From positions 48,742,541 to 48,806,540 of the forward strand of contig OY747714.1 in the NCBI GenBank assembly GCA_963556495.2: a stretch of DNA of 64,000 nucleotides, in the 5' to 3' direction. Shown piece by piece: positions 20,741 through 32,758 of the stretch. Every line of letters begins with the position of its first letter. Position 1 is the stretch's first letter. Origin of the DNA: Valencia hispanica (lineage: Eukaryota; Chordata; Actinopteri; Cyprinodontiformes; Valenciidae). Below the pieces are notes generated by a model. That model ran no database searches. It was not told the origin of the DNA and worked only from the letters and a program-made list of their open reading frames with translations. The position numbers and the translations under genes are program-made.

Positions 20741-22830
20741 CAGAGGTTCTCAACCTTTTGCAAGGTGGGCCCCCCAAAAGCTGCAGTTGGGGCCCCAGTA
20801 CATCATTACTAGGCTATTGCTATAATTGGGAATTGGCACCAGAACTCTGCTATTAATTTATCCTTTATTATTGTTATTATTACTAGGCCTAATAGTAGGC
20901 ATCATCTGCATTTTTTTACAGAAGTTTGCAGATAGGTGATGTTAATGTGAGACCTGAGCCTGCTTTGCCTTGCAAAGATCCTCAATTCTTGGGTCAATGT
21001 TTGATAAACATAGCCCCAAATCATCCTCGATTTGTACACGATTGCAGTATTTTGTTTTGAGTGCAGTCATTTAAGAGAATCCTGCCTCACACAAAGATGT
21101 CGACGCAAAAGCAAGGAGAATCTTCAAGGCGACGTCACAGAGATGAGGATATTCCTGCATCAATGCTGCCCAGAATGACGAAAGAGGGGAGGAGCCAAAG
21201 AGTTACTTCAGTCTACTGTCACTCTTCAGCTCAATAAGCTGTTCCTGCATATTAACTGACATAAGGTGACCATATTTTGATTTCCAAAAAAGAGGACACC
21301 TGGCACAGAACTGAAACACTTTCAGGATTTGGCCAAGACTTTTGATTTTAACATATTTAAAGTGTGCATTCTCAATGTGGTTAGAAAAGATTAGTTAAAT
21401 AACAAACTTCAAAAAGCCTTTCACAAGTAGAAAAATGATTTTATAATCTCTGGAAATAAATTATAATTGAAATAGTTACTCTTCTGAATTAAAAAAAGTT
21501 ACCAGCAACAATATTAGTTTACTTTTTAAATTGCATTGGACAAAAACTGAAGAAAAATCTGAAATAATCTTCTGAGAAAACAAGTATTATTTTCTTTTCA
21601 CTGTAATAAAAGTAAACAGCTGCAGACTCACAAACAAAATAAAAAAGTGTTACTCTGTTTAGTTTGCATCTTCATCCTCCACAGTCAGTTTATAGATGAA
21701 CTCTCACTTTGCTCAGGCTTTTTATAGTTTTTGTGTTCATGTGATCTTTGGGATATTTGCCACTTTTGTCACATAGAAACACACATGCCAGCTATGTGAA
21801 TGGTGCACTCCGCCACCAATTTGTTGCGACTTGACAGTATATCTTTTGTGGTTAGTGCATGAAGCTTGTGCTTTGACTTCTTGTAAACAGCAGTAACTCG
21901 GCGCTGCGCGGCTCGGCTCGGCTCGGCGCTGCGCAATGCAGGATAACGCAGTGTGGTGCGGTGCAACTTGGCTCAGAGCAGCACTGCGCTGCGTAATGCA
22001 TGCGACGTGGCGCAGCTCGGCACACAGCCTGCTGTCTGTGGCGTCAATAAACGGATCAGAACCAGCTTGGGAGGACGTTACATGAGAGAACAGTTGTCAT
22101 AATGCATGCATCACACCAGTCAGTTTAAGCATGGTCCTATGAAAACAATAAAAACCCCAACATTTCATCAGTCTATAAATCCTCCCGCGAATGCCCCGGA
22201 CAGCACATGAAAAGTGGACATGTCCGGGTAAAAGAGGACGGTTGGTCACCCTAAATTCACAGCTCATTTGCTTTGCACACAAACGGATCTCGAACCCAAG
22301 CATAAGACCGATAATACTCTTTAAAGTACGTTTGCAAATAGTTTTCTCATTGCTGACAGGCGCTCAGACGCTGATTGAAATTGAGAGGAGAAATCTTGTG
22401 ACATGTCTGCACCAGTGATAAAGTCTACAAGGCTGGGGTACATGTTGCAGTTCCCTCCACTGATGCGGCCATGCCAGAGGTCTAGTTTTACTGTGAATGC
22501 GTGCACTTTGTCTGCAAGGAGCAAAATCTGAGTTTCGCGGCCTTGCAAAGACAGTTTAAGGACATTCAAGCGGTCAAATATAGATCAACTAGGACAGAGA
22601 CGCAAGCCACACATAGTGTCATCCAGATGCTTCACCAGATCTGATTGGATTTATGTCAAAAACCACTTCTCCTCCTCTCGCAGCTCACACAACCGCTGTA
22701 ACACAGTTGATCACACCAGAAAGAGAAACTCACATCTGCACAGCTACTGCTCGTTCTTCTGCAGAGCTTGCAGCTTGTTATTTCTGTGGCCCCATTTAGT
22801 CACTTTCAGAAAGCAACGAGCTTAACAAAA
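20741..22830 (-). pseudogene. hAT (Charlie-type) transposon with broken transposase (left arm)
   Basis: The 3' terminus is CAGAGGTTCTCAACCTTTT, a Charlie-type hAT end, abutting the interrupted L2. The - strand encodes a transposase of the ZBED5/SCAND3-related group: NVLKLSLQGRETQI and DLWHGRISGGN near 22565-22321, then after an insertion QEYPHLCDVALKILL and ASTSLCEAGF near 21190-21080, ending IEDLCKAKQAQVSH. It has several stops, one directly after CEAGFS, and is split by the element at 21265-22251. Its 5' end is cut by the solo LTR at 22870. Confidence 0.75.
21265..22251. mobile_element. TTA-flanked DNA transposon inserted in the hAT (left arm)
   Basis: 987 bp with ends GGTGACCATATT and the inverse GGGTGACCAACC, flanked by TAA/TTA on both sides (21262-21264 and 22252-22254). 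It interrupts the hAT transposase frame between the PFVCKANEL and EQLIEL segments, so the edges are certain. A 3-bp TTA duplication is the habit of PIF/Harbinger elements. The interior has a GC-rich block of repeated gcgctgcgc and gctcg words (21898-22025). No transposase seen. Confidence 0.7.
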
Positions 22831-22869
22831 GGTAAAACATATTCTTAAAAGGAATAAAATCAATACATG

Positions 22870-23605
22870 TGTGAGAGTGTGTGTGTGTGTGGTTGGTTTC
22901 TTACCTTCATTTCCTAAAGGTGCTGCTGGCAGGTGTTGTGCAGCTGCTTCCACTCAGCCTGATTGCTTGGAGCGCTTAAAAGTGGAGCGGTGACCTGGAG
23001 CAGACGGGAGATGGTTATACACTCCAGTGTGGTAACAGGCCGCTACTCAGACAACTTCAGAGGTGCATTTCGCAAGTATTATACCAAAGTTTTTCTCTCC
23101 TTGTGTGTCTTCTCCCTACCCGCAGAACCACTCCCTCCGATCTCGAGCGTCTGCTCCTTCCCTGGAACCTCTTCCCACTGTGATTCCTCTTGTGTGTTCC
23201 TTGCCAACTTCGAACAGCCCCCACCAGCCAGTCCACCCTCGAGTAGCCTCCACAGTGAAGAGAGTTCTATGAAGGATCTAATCCTCAAGTATCCAGCTCC
23301 TCGACGGTAATCCTCCAGCCACGGATCCATCTACTCTCCTCAAAGACTCCCACGGCTTTCCAAGTAAGACCACCCAGCCCACCAGCATCTCAAAACTCTG
23401 TCTGTATTCCTCAAATTACCTCTGCCTCTCCACCTCCAGAGCAGAGTCCCTCCGCACCCATTCTACCCGGGGGTCAAGAGAAGCCCGGTCCGAACCCCCT
23501 GAGTCTCCCCAGTTCCTGCGATTCTAGCTAAATAAAGAGATCAATTTACTTTCTGGATTGTCGTTGGTGTGTTTGCTCCAGAATCCGCTTGTCCGAACCA
23601 TGACA
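22870..23605 (+). repeat. Solo LTR, probably Ty3/gypsy (left arm)
   Basis: 736 bp, TGTGAGAG... to ...GAACCATGACA, flanked by the perfect 5-bp target duplication acatg (22865-22869 and 23606-23610). AATAAA lies near 23532 before a short 3' part. The CATGACA ending is common in fish gypsy LTRs. A (TG)n run lies just inside the 5' end. The pyrimidine-rich interior gives long but meaningless frames. Confidence 0.75.
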
Positions 23606-23610
23606 ACATG

Positions 23611-24099
23611 TATGAATCAATGATAATGAATGTACAATTCATCTAACGATAGCAATGAGGCTGGAGTCTGCATCGGCGTTTTTCATATTTTACTACGGCC
23701 AGCCTAAACATGAGCCCGTCTCGGTCAACGCTCAAACTCTCTCGCACCCAGATCATGTCTGCCTTCTCTGCAAGCAGCTTCTGCCTTCAGTCCCCTGATA
23801 TGTCTTCATTGCAAGTTTAACCAAAACACTCCTCACTGTCGAGGAGTCAACAGTTCGATAAGAGTATGTGAAAGGCCTCTTCCTTGACTCTAATAATTAC
23901 TGTGATAAAATTATTAGATCAATATCATAGACTTTAGATCCAGAAATAATATTTCCACATCAGTATCTCTCCTCTAAATACTCTGTCAGTAATAACACAA
24001 ATAAAAGGTAACTAGGAGCTGTTCTATGGGGTGTGCAGTCAGTGAAAATAAAGATAAAACACAGGTTTAACTCGGTATTCATCAATTAATTATTTCATT
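23611..24099. other. Repeat-arm sequence, no gene seen (left arm)
   Basis: Probably leftover hAT and older sequence; no supported frame. Mirror: 38453-38941. Confidence 0.35.
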
Positions 24100-24812
24100 G
24101 TCTATTATGAAATTATCAAGAATTTAGTTCTTGAACCACAACAATGAGAAAAATGAGACCTATACATCCATTCAAATGACATTATTGGAGACCTTGTGCA
24201 TTGAGACTCTAATAATAATGCTATATTACCTAAATTCCTTTACTAATAATTACTTAATTAATTGACATAACATTGAAATTATCTGTAGTATTTCCTCTCT
24301 TTTTCTCTCAAAATTGTAATGTCCAAAACATAAAATATTTCAAGTTCATACAATCTCTAATGGGTGCGAGGAGAGCTGACAAAAAAGACGATCAAAAAAT
24401 AAATTTATGATCAGACATTAATCATGGTGGCCATGGAATTAGTTCAAAGTAACCAGGGATTGTCCATTCAGATGACTTTGTTGAAACATAATTATTTGTC
24501 AGAATGAAAAACCCCCGGGGATCTTTATTTACACCATTTGTGGTTTTCTTTTGTTTACCACTTCATTTATATGGGTGGGAAAAGATTCTGACGAGTTCCT
24601 GCCCCCAAGAATGGCCACAATTCGTCTCATCATCAGCCAGGACTCTAGAAAAATCCAACAGAGAGAGAGATGTGATGTAGCCTCTTTTTGCCCTTCTCGA
24701 TGAGATATTAAATCTGGACTGTGCACGCTTCCCTTGTAGCTGCTCCATGTCATGACTCCCAAGGTCCACCTCAGCTTCTGCGTCGCCTCGGAAGGGAAGG
24801 ATCACCAATCAG
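24100..24812 (-). repeat. Older ERV-related relic (left arm)
   Basis: On the - strand it contains ggtctccaataatgtcattt and a gggtttttcatt segment, in places close to the resident ERV's 3' non-coding region (4116-4190). A tgacatggagcag word upstream matches the ERV near 3396. A short acidic frame precedes these, as does the tail of env in the ERV. It looks like a diverged ERV 3' end without a recognisable LTR. Confidence 0.45.
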
Positions 24813-26640
24813 GAGGCCCCTGATGCAATCTCCAGCTTAGTTAAGTGTTAGTGCATGTCCAAACATGTGTGAGCTAATTCAAAGGATTAGTTAGTTGATT
24901 ATAAGTAAGTGATTAGGACAGTGATTAGGTTAGAAAGAATTAGCAGACATGAGAGTTTGGTTTAGATTAACTTGCTGCATCAAGCAATCATAAACAAACT
25001 CCACAACTTAAGTTAATGAGCAACTCTTCATGAACTCTTTATGCAAGAGCAAATCAATCAAGAATCCGTGTCTTGATAATCATCACTGAAGAAGCTCTTT
25101 AGTTTTTATGCCCAAAAACCCAAAGATCATCCTACCTGTAGAGCCCTTTAATCTTGCTGACTGTTTCAAGTTTAATTTGAATCCTTATTCCAATTGAACT
25201 GAAAACCACTATTCCCCTCTTCTTCTAGTGTAATGCCATTATATTATAAACTCTTCTTCAAAATTGTGATTATATTAAAATTTGACCAAAACCCCAATTG
25301 AACACAAACAATTAAATTAGTCAATAATCTCCCAATAGCTCCTATTAGGTTATTAGTAATCCAAACCTCTCTTTTTCTTGAAAATATTGATCCCCTGATC
25401 CAGGCTGAAAACATTTCTAAGGTAATCGCTGTTATAGTAGAGCTGTGGAAATAAAAGTTAATACACAATGAAGGAAGTTTCAATGATTAAATGTGCTTCA
25501 TCTGCTTCTCCTGTTCCTGGGGAATAAAAAAATCAAAGTCAAAGGTTATGAATGTAACTTCAAAAGTTCTCTTTAATCATTGTGGAATCCCAGGTCTCCT
25601 GCTGGATCCCCTGAGACATTAATTCCATATTAAAACCATTCTAGTACCTCTTTCTTTAAAAACATGCTTTTCCTTAAAACCATGTTTTACTGAAATTCTC
25701 AGTTAATTTAGAATCTGTTAGTAATTTAGTTTCGGAACCATGCTTTTAGTTCATGAGATAATCCTCAAAAACACTCAGTGTGTTTCTTCATCAGCAAAAT
25801 TTATTTCCAAAACCAATTGTTCTCCATTCAGTCAGGTTGTTGCTGAATGACATCTGTTCCAAACACTTTAACAGTTTCCCAGGCTGTGGCCTGTGGGCTT
25901 GAAGTTGGCAGCTGTTATCTAATTGATATAATAGGGAATACAGTGTTTCCAAGGCTTCTGACCCTGGTAACTAATTTGGAAAGTTTATCATTAATTTTCA
26001 TTGTCATTTGCCATTAGCTGATGTTTTCAATTTAATTTAGAGCCATCAATGAGTTTAAGATCTGCTGTAAAGAAGGTTTAGGCCTCCTCAAAGCTAAAGT
26101 GGTCAACATTTCTGTTTCAGTCAACATTTCAAAAGACTTTTGTTCTAATTTCTGGTTGAATTAAGTTATATTCATGGTTTGTTAATTTTGTCGTCCTTTT
26201 ATCAAGGTTAGCTCTTAAACTGTGTGTTCAGTTTCTGCTTTATGAGTGAATTGTGCAGATAATTGTTTCCCCTGTATGCCTGGTCTGATTAGCCAGTATT
26301 TGACTTTCTTGAACTCCATCTTGACCTTTGACCCCTAGTGGAAAACAGGCAGATCCCTTGATTTTTGTTTTGTTTTCTTTCCACTGAATTAAAAAAAGAT
26401 TATTCCTCCCTTTAAAAGAAACAATTCCCTGTTAATGATCATAATAAAGCAGACCAATTCTTCCCTCAGTTGAGCTTCTGTCTGAGACCAGTGAAGGCCA
26501 CCAGGATAAATCCATCCACATGAAGCAAACACAAAACAAAGTAAGAATCACCCCAGCAAAAGTTCTCATCATGCATGATTGATCAATCTTTGGAGTTGAA
26601 GATTTTTGTAGCCAGAACACTAGCGTTATCAGCTGCCCCA
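24813..26640. other. Inner edge of left arm and start of spacer, no gene seen
   Basis: AT-rich, without a supported coding frame. The inverted-repeat homology ends inside it at 25420 with no repeat boundary visible on this side, so the sequence looks continuous across the breakpoint here. A short hydrophobic frame at 26432-26641 (-) is too weak to name. Confidence 0.5.
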
Positions 26641-26689
26641 TGAGTAAAGTGAGAGAAATATGAGAAAAAAATCCAGACGATTTTAGAAC

Positions 26690-27015
26690 AACAACCTAAC
26701 CTGGAAAAGCTTGTTATCCACACAGGTGTGAATGGTGTAGCCAAAAAGCAATCTGAAGTTCTCAAAGCAGACTTCTTTGGTCTTCTACAGAGACTCAACA
26801 TAAACATCTTTATCAGCGGACCAGTCCCTGAAGGAAATGATGAAAGATACAGTAGACTTCGTATGCTGCATAAATTGTTGAACAAAAAATGTGTTGAAAA
26901 ATCCATCCCATTTATTAATAACTTTAAAATATTTGGATGTGCAAAACACTTGTTCAAGTCAAATGAGCGTTGGATTGAGACTGCTGACATCAAATATTTT
27001 TGGTTATCTGAATAA
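26690..27015 (+). pseudogene. L2 ORF1, SGNH/esterase-like C-terminal part
   Basis: Encodes LEKLVIHTGVNGVAKKQS, then FISGPVPEGN, INNFKIFGC and KHLF: the esterase-like domain at the end of fish L2-type ORF1 proteins. The usual NDI motif reads NGV, and the final catalytic Asp-His segment is missing. A related copy lies at 59123-59570 on the other strand. Confidence 0.65.
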
Positions 27016-27175
27016 ACATCCCACTTTGGATGGAGCAGCTCTTCTTTCTAGGAATCTAGCTGGATTTATTAGTCCTCTAAAACCCAGTGTCCAGACCATG
27101 AAGCAGTCGTAGTTTAACCCACCTCTCTGCTGCTTCTGTACTTTTACCCACCCATTACCCCATAGAAACAGTCTC

Positions 27176-28240
27176 TTGCACACGGCCAAAATTAAAATCA
27201 TTAAAGTTAAGCCAACAAAAGCAAATCATGAAAATCTCATAAAAATAAAAACGACTTTGACTGAACAGAAAAATAAAACTATTAAATGTGGTTTATTAAA
27301 CATAAGATCTCTCTCCTCAAAGACTTTGTTAGTAAATGACTTGATTTGTGATAATCACATTGATTTGCTTTGTCTCACAGAAACCTGGTTGCAGCAGGAG
27401 GATTATGTCAGTATAAATGAGTCAACTCCTTCCAGTCATTTAAAATTTCACATTCCTAGAAATACTGGGCGAGGAGGAGTTGTAGCCATGTTTCGTTCTG
27501 ATTTACTAATTAATCCCAGACCAATTGATAGCTACAGTTCTTTTGAACATTTAACCCTTAATTTTCCTCATCCAAGTTGCAAAACATTAAGACCATTTTT
27601 GTTTGTGGTTTTGTATTGTCCACCAGGCTGTTACACTCAATTCTTGGATCAGATCTCACATTTCTTATCTGATTTAGTATTAAATACTGATAGAGTCATT
27701 ATAGTGGGGGACTTCAATATTCACGTGGACACTGAAAGTGATAGCCTAAATGCAACCTTTAATGCTATTTTATACTCAATTTGCTTTACTCAAAAAGTAC
27801 AGTGGCCCACCCACTCGTGTAAACACACTTTGGACCTTGTACTGACTTACGGTATTGAGTGTGAGGAAATAACAGTCCACCTACATAACCAGGTCCTGTC
27901 TGACCACTTCGTGATAACTTTTGAATTTACTTTAACTGACCATCTTAAATCTGAAAGAAAATTTCATTATAATAGAGCTTTATCAGACAATAATGTAACA
28001 ATTTTTAAAGAATCTGTTCCATTTTTACTTTCCTCAGTGTCTCAGAGTAACACAGTGGATGGCAGCAATTCCATCTCTAACCCTTCAGAAATTGATAGTC
28101 TGGTTCACAGTGTTAATTCCTCATTGCGTTTGGCATTAGATAGTGTAGCCCCCTTAAAAAAACAAGTGGATAGCCATAGGAGGCTGACTCTTTGGTTTAA
28201 CGCTAGAGGATCTAGAGGATTCGTATTTAACCTTGAATAA
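27176..28240 (+). pseudogene. L2 ORF2 endonuclease domain
   Basis: An APE-type endonuclease: [18 protein letters not shown], then LCLTETW with the catalytic Glu, [29 protein letters not shown] with the Asp and Asn, and HTLDLVLT, ending with the [11 protein letters not shown] segment that contains Asp-His. All main motifs are intact. The frame ends at 28240 where homologues continue, so a frameshift or stop separates it from the reverse transcriptase. Confidence 0.85.
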
Positions 28241-28416
28241 CAGTCTACTGCTGTATAAAAAGACCCTTCGACAAGCTAGAACAGCATATTTTTGCATCAT
28301 TAATAGAGGCAAATAAAAACAATCCTAGATTTCTTTTTATTACAGTTGCCAAACTTACACAGAGTCATAGCTCTGTTGAGCCAACTATTCCCCCAGCTCT
28401 TAGTAGTGATGATTTT

Positions 28417-29328
28417 ATGGGATTCTTCATAAATAGCATAAATTCTATTAAAAATAAAATCATTGGCATCCTCCCAAACATGATTACTTCTTCCTCAGTA
28501 AATGAGGCAGCATCGGAAAGAACTGTAGATTCTCCTGTGTGCTTAGGCTGTTTTGATTCAGTCGAGCTTTCGGAATTATCCAAAATACTAGCCTCATCTA
28601 AACCTTCAACTTGTACTTTGGACCCAATCCCAACCAAATTATTTAAAGAAGTGTTTCATTTGGTTTCTGGCCACATTTTGGATATGATGAATCTATCCTT
28701 AGTAAACAGATACGTACCACAGGAATTTAAAATAGCTGTAATTAAACCTTTACTCAAGAAACCTTCCCTTGATCAAGATGACTTAGTGAATTACAGACCT
28801 ATATCTAACCTTCCTGTCTTAACCAAAGTCCTTGAGAAAATAGTTGCTAATCAAGCCTGTGAGCATCTAAACAGTAGCGACCTGTTTGAAGAGTTTCAGT
28901 CAGGTTTTAGAGCTCATCATTGCACTGAAACAGCACTGGTGAAGGTTACTAATGATATTCTCATGGCCTTAGATAATGGACTTGTGTCTGTTCTGGTTTT
29001 GTTAGATCTCAGTGCTGCTTTTGACACAGGCGATCACAATATTCTCTTAGAAAGGCTTGAACATGTTGCAGGGATCAAAGGAACAGCACTAGGCTGGTTT
29101 AAGTCATATTTGTCTGATAGATTCCACTTTGTTCATCTAAATGATAAATCATCTTCACTCTCAAGGGTTACTTGTGGAGTTCCACAGTGTTCTGTGCTTG
29201 GGCCAATTCTTTTCACCATATATATGCTTCCAATTGGTAGAATCACTAGACAGCATGGGATAAAATTCCACATCGATGCTGATTATACACAACTATATCC
29301 AAAAATCCTGATGAACCCAGTCAGTTAG
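28417..29328 (+). pseudogene. L2 ORF2 reverse transcriptase, catalytic motif lost
   Basis: Contains LDPIPTKLFKEV, VIKPLLKKPSLD, NYRPISNLPVLTKVLEKI, HHCTETALVKVTNDIL, LDLSAAFDTGDH and GVPQCSVLGPILF. The catalytic YADD position reads DADY and GVPQGS reads GVPQCS, so the enzyme is dead. The coding track resumes with frameshifts at 29595-29838 and 30552-30800. Confidence 0.85.
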
Positions 29329-29339
29329 GTAGATTACAG

Positions 29340-29838
29340 GCATGTCTGGAAGACATAAAAACATGGACGACTTTAAACTGTTGGTCTTAAATTCTGTCCA
29401 AAGACAGAAGTTGCTGTCTTTGGACCAGAAGATCTAAAAAAGAAACTGCTGATTCAATCACTTCATCTGGATGGCATTAAATTGGCCCCCCAGTAATAAC
29501 ATAAAGAACCTTTGTGTTATTTTTGATCAAGACTTGACATTTAAATTCCATATTAAACAGGTTTCTAGGATTTCTTTCTTTCAACTCCAGAATATTGCTA
29601 AAATTTAGAAACATCCTGTCCAGGAGTGATGCTGAGAAACTAGTCCATGCATTTGTTACCTCAAGGCTGGACTATTGTAATTCTTTACTATCAGGTAGTC
29701 CACAAAATGCCATTAAAAGCCTTCAGTTGATCCAAAATGCGATAGCAAGTGTTCTGATGAATATTAAAAAGAGAGATCACTTTTCTCCGGTTTTAGCTTC
29801 CCTTCATTGGCTCCCTGTTGAATCCAGAATAGAATTTA
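29340..29838 (+). pseudogene. L2 ORF2 downstream part
   Basis: Frameshifted continuation: KTEVAVFG-like, then LGVIFDQDLTF-like, SRSDAEKLVHAFVTSRLDYC, GSPQNAIKSLQLIQNA and LHWLPVESRIEFK. It stops where the TTAA-flanked element begins. Confidence 0.75.
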
Positions 29839-29839
29839 A

Positions 29840-30547
29840 AGTGTAATTGAACCCACTGAAAAATCATAACCACGCCCCCAGACAACATTTGAAAAATTCT
29901 ACAAAGTGGGCAGTGCCAGGAAGAACGGAGGGGTATGGCTAAGTGTGGGGGAAAAGCAGAGGGGGGGACGTGGGGGTGTGTTCAGGAGGACAGTGACAGC
30001 TTGCTTAATGTGACACTGAAACATGGACAGTAGTCTCTGAATGGTAAAGCTAACATAGGCTAACATTACCCCTAACCCATAGGGTAACGTTCAAAACAGT
30101 ATGTTAGTTATGCTAACGAAGTGCTAATGTGATAATAATGGTAACCTGAAAAACGCAATCCAGCCTCCAACTGTCAAACTCGCCACGGGGCCGGTATTAG
30201 TGATGTGACGGTCACGAACAAACCGGCTCCTTGAAGTGAACGATGGAAACCGGCTCGTCATTGGGAGCCGTTTTTTTTATTTTTCACGGGGCGTGTCTGT
30301 GAGACCATGACTGCTGTGACACACTCAATGCCTGTGATGTAAAGATGTACCGCTCTCCACCAATCACAAAATTCGAATGCAGTAGCAAACGTTCAACCCT
30401 AAGAGGGCAAGACTAAGATGTTTGTAAACCAAAAAGTGTAGAATTAAACAAGTTTACATGAAAATGTAAAAAAAATCCATTGCATTGGTAAAGACCCATT
30501 TATACAGTTTAGAAGCAAAAAAAGTTATTTTGGGGTTTAGTTATTCT
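29840..30547. mobile_element. TTAA-flanked non-autonomous DNA element inserted in L2
   Basis: Splits the L2 frame between RIEFK and ILLLTYKA. TTAA occurs at both sides (29836-29839, 30548-30551). The ends AGTGTAATTGAACCC and the inverse GAATAACTAAACCCC are similar. 708 bp, no coding frame. TTAA targets point to Kolobok or piggyBac-type elements; the end sequence favours Kolobok-like, not certain. Confidence 0.65.
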
Positions 30548-30551
30548 TTAA

Positions 30552-31496
30552 GATTCTCCTTCTTACATACAAAGCCCTTATTAATCAAGCTCCATCATAC
30601 ATCAGAGATCTAACTGTTTCATATGTTCCCAACAGAGCACTTTGCTCTCAGACTGCAGGTTTACTTGTAGTTCCTAGGATTTCTAAAAGTAGAATGGGAG
30701 GCAGATCTTTTAGTTATCAGGCTCCTCTCCTGTGGAACAATTTCCCATTTTTAGTCCGTGAGGCAGACACTCTTAACTTTTAAGGCCAGGCTTAAAACTT
30801 TCCTTTTTGATAAAGCTTATAGTTAGAGAGGCTAAGGTTATCCTGAGCTATCTCTGTAGTTATGCTGCTATAGGCTTAGACTGCTGGAGGACAGACTTAC
30901 CAATTTTCTTCACTCTACTACCTCCTTTTCTACAATGACTCTCCAGTTGTATTACAGTACATTCTGTTATTTCGACTGTTAACTTTGTTTTCTCTGTGTT
31001 TTTTTCTCAATAGAAGATATACCTGGTCTGGTATGCTGCAATGCCCTGTTGGACGGGGGGTATCGACTTGGATGATGCTCTCAGTAACTGAATATCCATC
31101 ATGTCATGTCATCAACTTTTCTGTAACATAGAAAGTACTCTTATATCAGATCTTCTGTTCCTTCTGTGTCTCTGTTTTGTCTTCTCAAAGCCCCAGACGG
31201 TCATGGCAGATGGCCCTCCTACTGAGCCTGGTTCTGTTGGAGGTTTCTTACTGTTGGAGTTTTTCCTCTCCACCGTCGCTACATGCTTGCTCAGTATGAG
31301 GGATTGATGAAGGATTGCTGTGGTTGGCAAGTCTACATCAACGGGGCCCAACTTCATGCCAATGACTGACGCAATCTGCTGGGATTCCTTAAATAGGAAA
31401 CTTTTTAACTGAGTGGAAAGTTTGTATAAATTTATTCAAATTACTTCTTGTTAAGTGCCTTGAGATGACATCTGTTGTGATGTCGCTATATAAATA
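30552..31496 (+). pseudogene. L2 ORF2 C-terminus and 3' tail
   Basis: Encodes ILLLTYKALINQAPSYI, VPRISKSRMGGRSFSYQAPL and LWNNFPF, then the 3' untranslated tail with ttgagatgacatctgttgtg and cgctatataaata at 31484-31496, where the RTE element is inserted. Confidence 0.78.
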
Positions 31497-31734
31497 TATA
31501 GCAACATATATAGCGACCCCTATGATGAATGAAACACATGGATTCAGTGTTCCCTCGCCCGGACGCGGGTAACCGGGGCCCCCCTCTGGAGCCAGGCCTG
31601 GAGGCGGGGCACTTTGGCGAGCACCTGGTGGACAGGTCTTTACCCATGGAGCCCGGTCGCCCTTAGCCCGAAGAGGTAACATGGTTCCCCCTTCCCATTA
31701 GCTCATCACCTGTGGGAGGGGCCTTAGGGGTCGG

Positions 31735-32345
31735 GTGCTGACCAGAATAGGTGGCGGCCGAAGCCGCGACCTTGTCGATCCGATCCTCGGCTGCAGAAGC
31801 TGGCTCTCAGGACGTGGAATGTTGTCTCTCTGGTGGGGAAGGAGCCGGAGCTGGTGTGCGAGGTTGAGAGGTTTCGACTGGACATCGTCGGACTCACCTC
31901 GATGCACGGCTCTGGATGGGACTCTCTTTCACTCTGGAGTTGCCCCCGCTGAGAGTCTTTGTAAGGGGTGCTAGAGAGTGCTCCTCCCGGGGACTCCCTT
32001 GTTCTGCTGGGGGACTTCAACGCTCACGTGGGCAATGACAGTGAGACCTGGAGGGGTGTGGTTGGGTGTAATGCCCCCCCCCCGATCTGAACCCGAGTGG
32101 TGTCTTGTTATTGGACTTCTGTTCTTGTCATGGATTGTCCATAACAAACACCGAGTTCAAGCATAAAGGTGTCCATATGTGCACTTGGCACATGGACACC
32201 CTAGGCCACAGCTCGATAATCGACTTCGTTGTCGTCTCATCTGATCTGCGGCCACATGTTTCTCATCTGATCTGCGGCCACATGTTTTGGACACTCGCAT
32301 GAAGAGAGGGCCTGAGCTGTCCACTGATCACTACCTGGTGGTGAG
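31735..32345 (+). pseudogene. RTE endonuclease region
   Basis: Pieces of an APE-type endonuclease in shifting frames: RTWNVVSLVGKEPELVCEVE near 31811, [17 protein letters not shown] near 31998 and IDFVVVSSDLRPHV near 32218. A short tandem duplication (tctcatctgatctgcggcca twice, 32235-32282) disturbs the frame. Confidence 0.75.
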
Positions 32346-32758
32346 TCGGCTCTGATGGTGGGGAAGGACGCCGGACAGAGCTGGAAGGCCCACACGTGTT
32401 GTGAGGGTCTGCTGGGAAAGTCTGGCAGAGTCTCCTGTCAGAAGGAGATTCAACTCGCAACTCCAGCAGAACTTCAAACACGTCCCGGGGGAGGCGGGGG
32501 ACATTGAGTCCGAGTGGACCATGTTTCGCGCCTCCATTGTCGAGGCGGCTGACCAAGCTGTGGCCGCAAGGTGGTTGGTGCCTGTCGCAGCGGCAACCCC
32601 CGAACCCGCTGGTGGACACCGGCGGAAAGGGATGCTGTCAGGCTGAAGAAGGAGTCCTATCGGGTCTTTTTGGCCTGTGGGACCCCTAAAGCAGCTGATA
32701 GGTACCAGCAGGCCAAGCGGAGTGTGGCTCGGATGGTCGTGGAGGCAAAAACTCGGGC

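Larger units (their letters stand above)
4805..25420 (+). repeat. Left arm of large inverted repeat (about 20.6 kb)
   Basis: Its reverse complement matches 37132-58831. Anchor pairs: 4805/58831, 9871/52696 (ZNF exon 2 start), 16979/45573 (hAT end), 19269/43283 (ZNF start codon), 21265/41287 (DNA transposon end), 25420/37132. Coordinate sums change only at a few indels (62552, 62565, 62567, 62651, about 63623, 63636). By eye, differences are sparse. The left edge is set by the ERV insertion, so the arm probably continues beyond the ERV outside the window. Confidence 0.96.
26641..31496 (+). mobile_element. L2-type LINE, near full length, decayed (spacer)
   Basis: ORF1 end, endonuclease, reverse transcriptase, C-terminal region and 3' tail in order. 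The element is interrupted by a TTAA-flanked element (29840-30547) and its tail is split by an RTE LINE (31497-34532), with the last bases at 34533-34572. It is 5'-truncated at about 26640. Many stops and lost catalytic motifs make it inactive. Confidence 0.85.

Noticed and set aside
21890..22030. GC-rich gcgctgcgc/gctcg repeats as a CpG island or promoter
   Set aside because: They lie within the 987-bp TTA-flanked transposon and are not near a gene start; more simply a repeated core of the element.
22963..23330. Open frames of 69-115 codons in the pyrimidine-rich block (and mirror 39222-39589)
   Set aside because: They lie inside the solo LTR at 22870-23605, overlap each other in several frames and have no recognisable domain.
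26432..26641. 69-codon frame with a hydrophobic start on the - strand, possible env signal peptide of an old ERV
   Set aside because: Only a hydrophobic segment supports it; no cysteine pattern or later env motif follows in 25421-26430.
32235..32282. 20-bp tandem duplication in the RTE element as a functional repeat
   Set aside because: Two copies of a coding segment inside a dead LINE, absent from the expected protein; a local replication error is enough to explain it.
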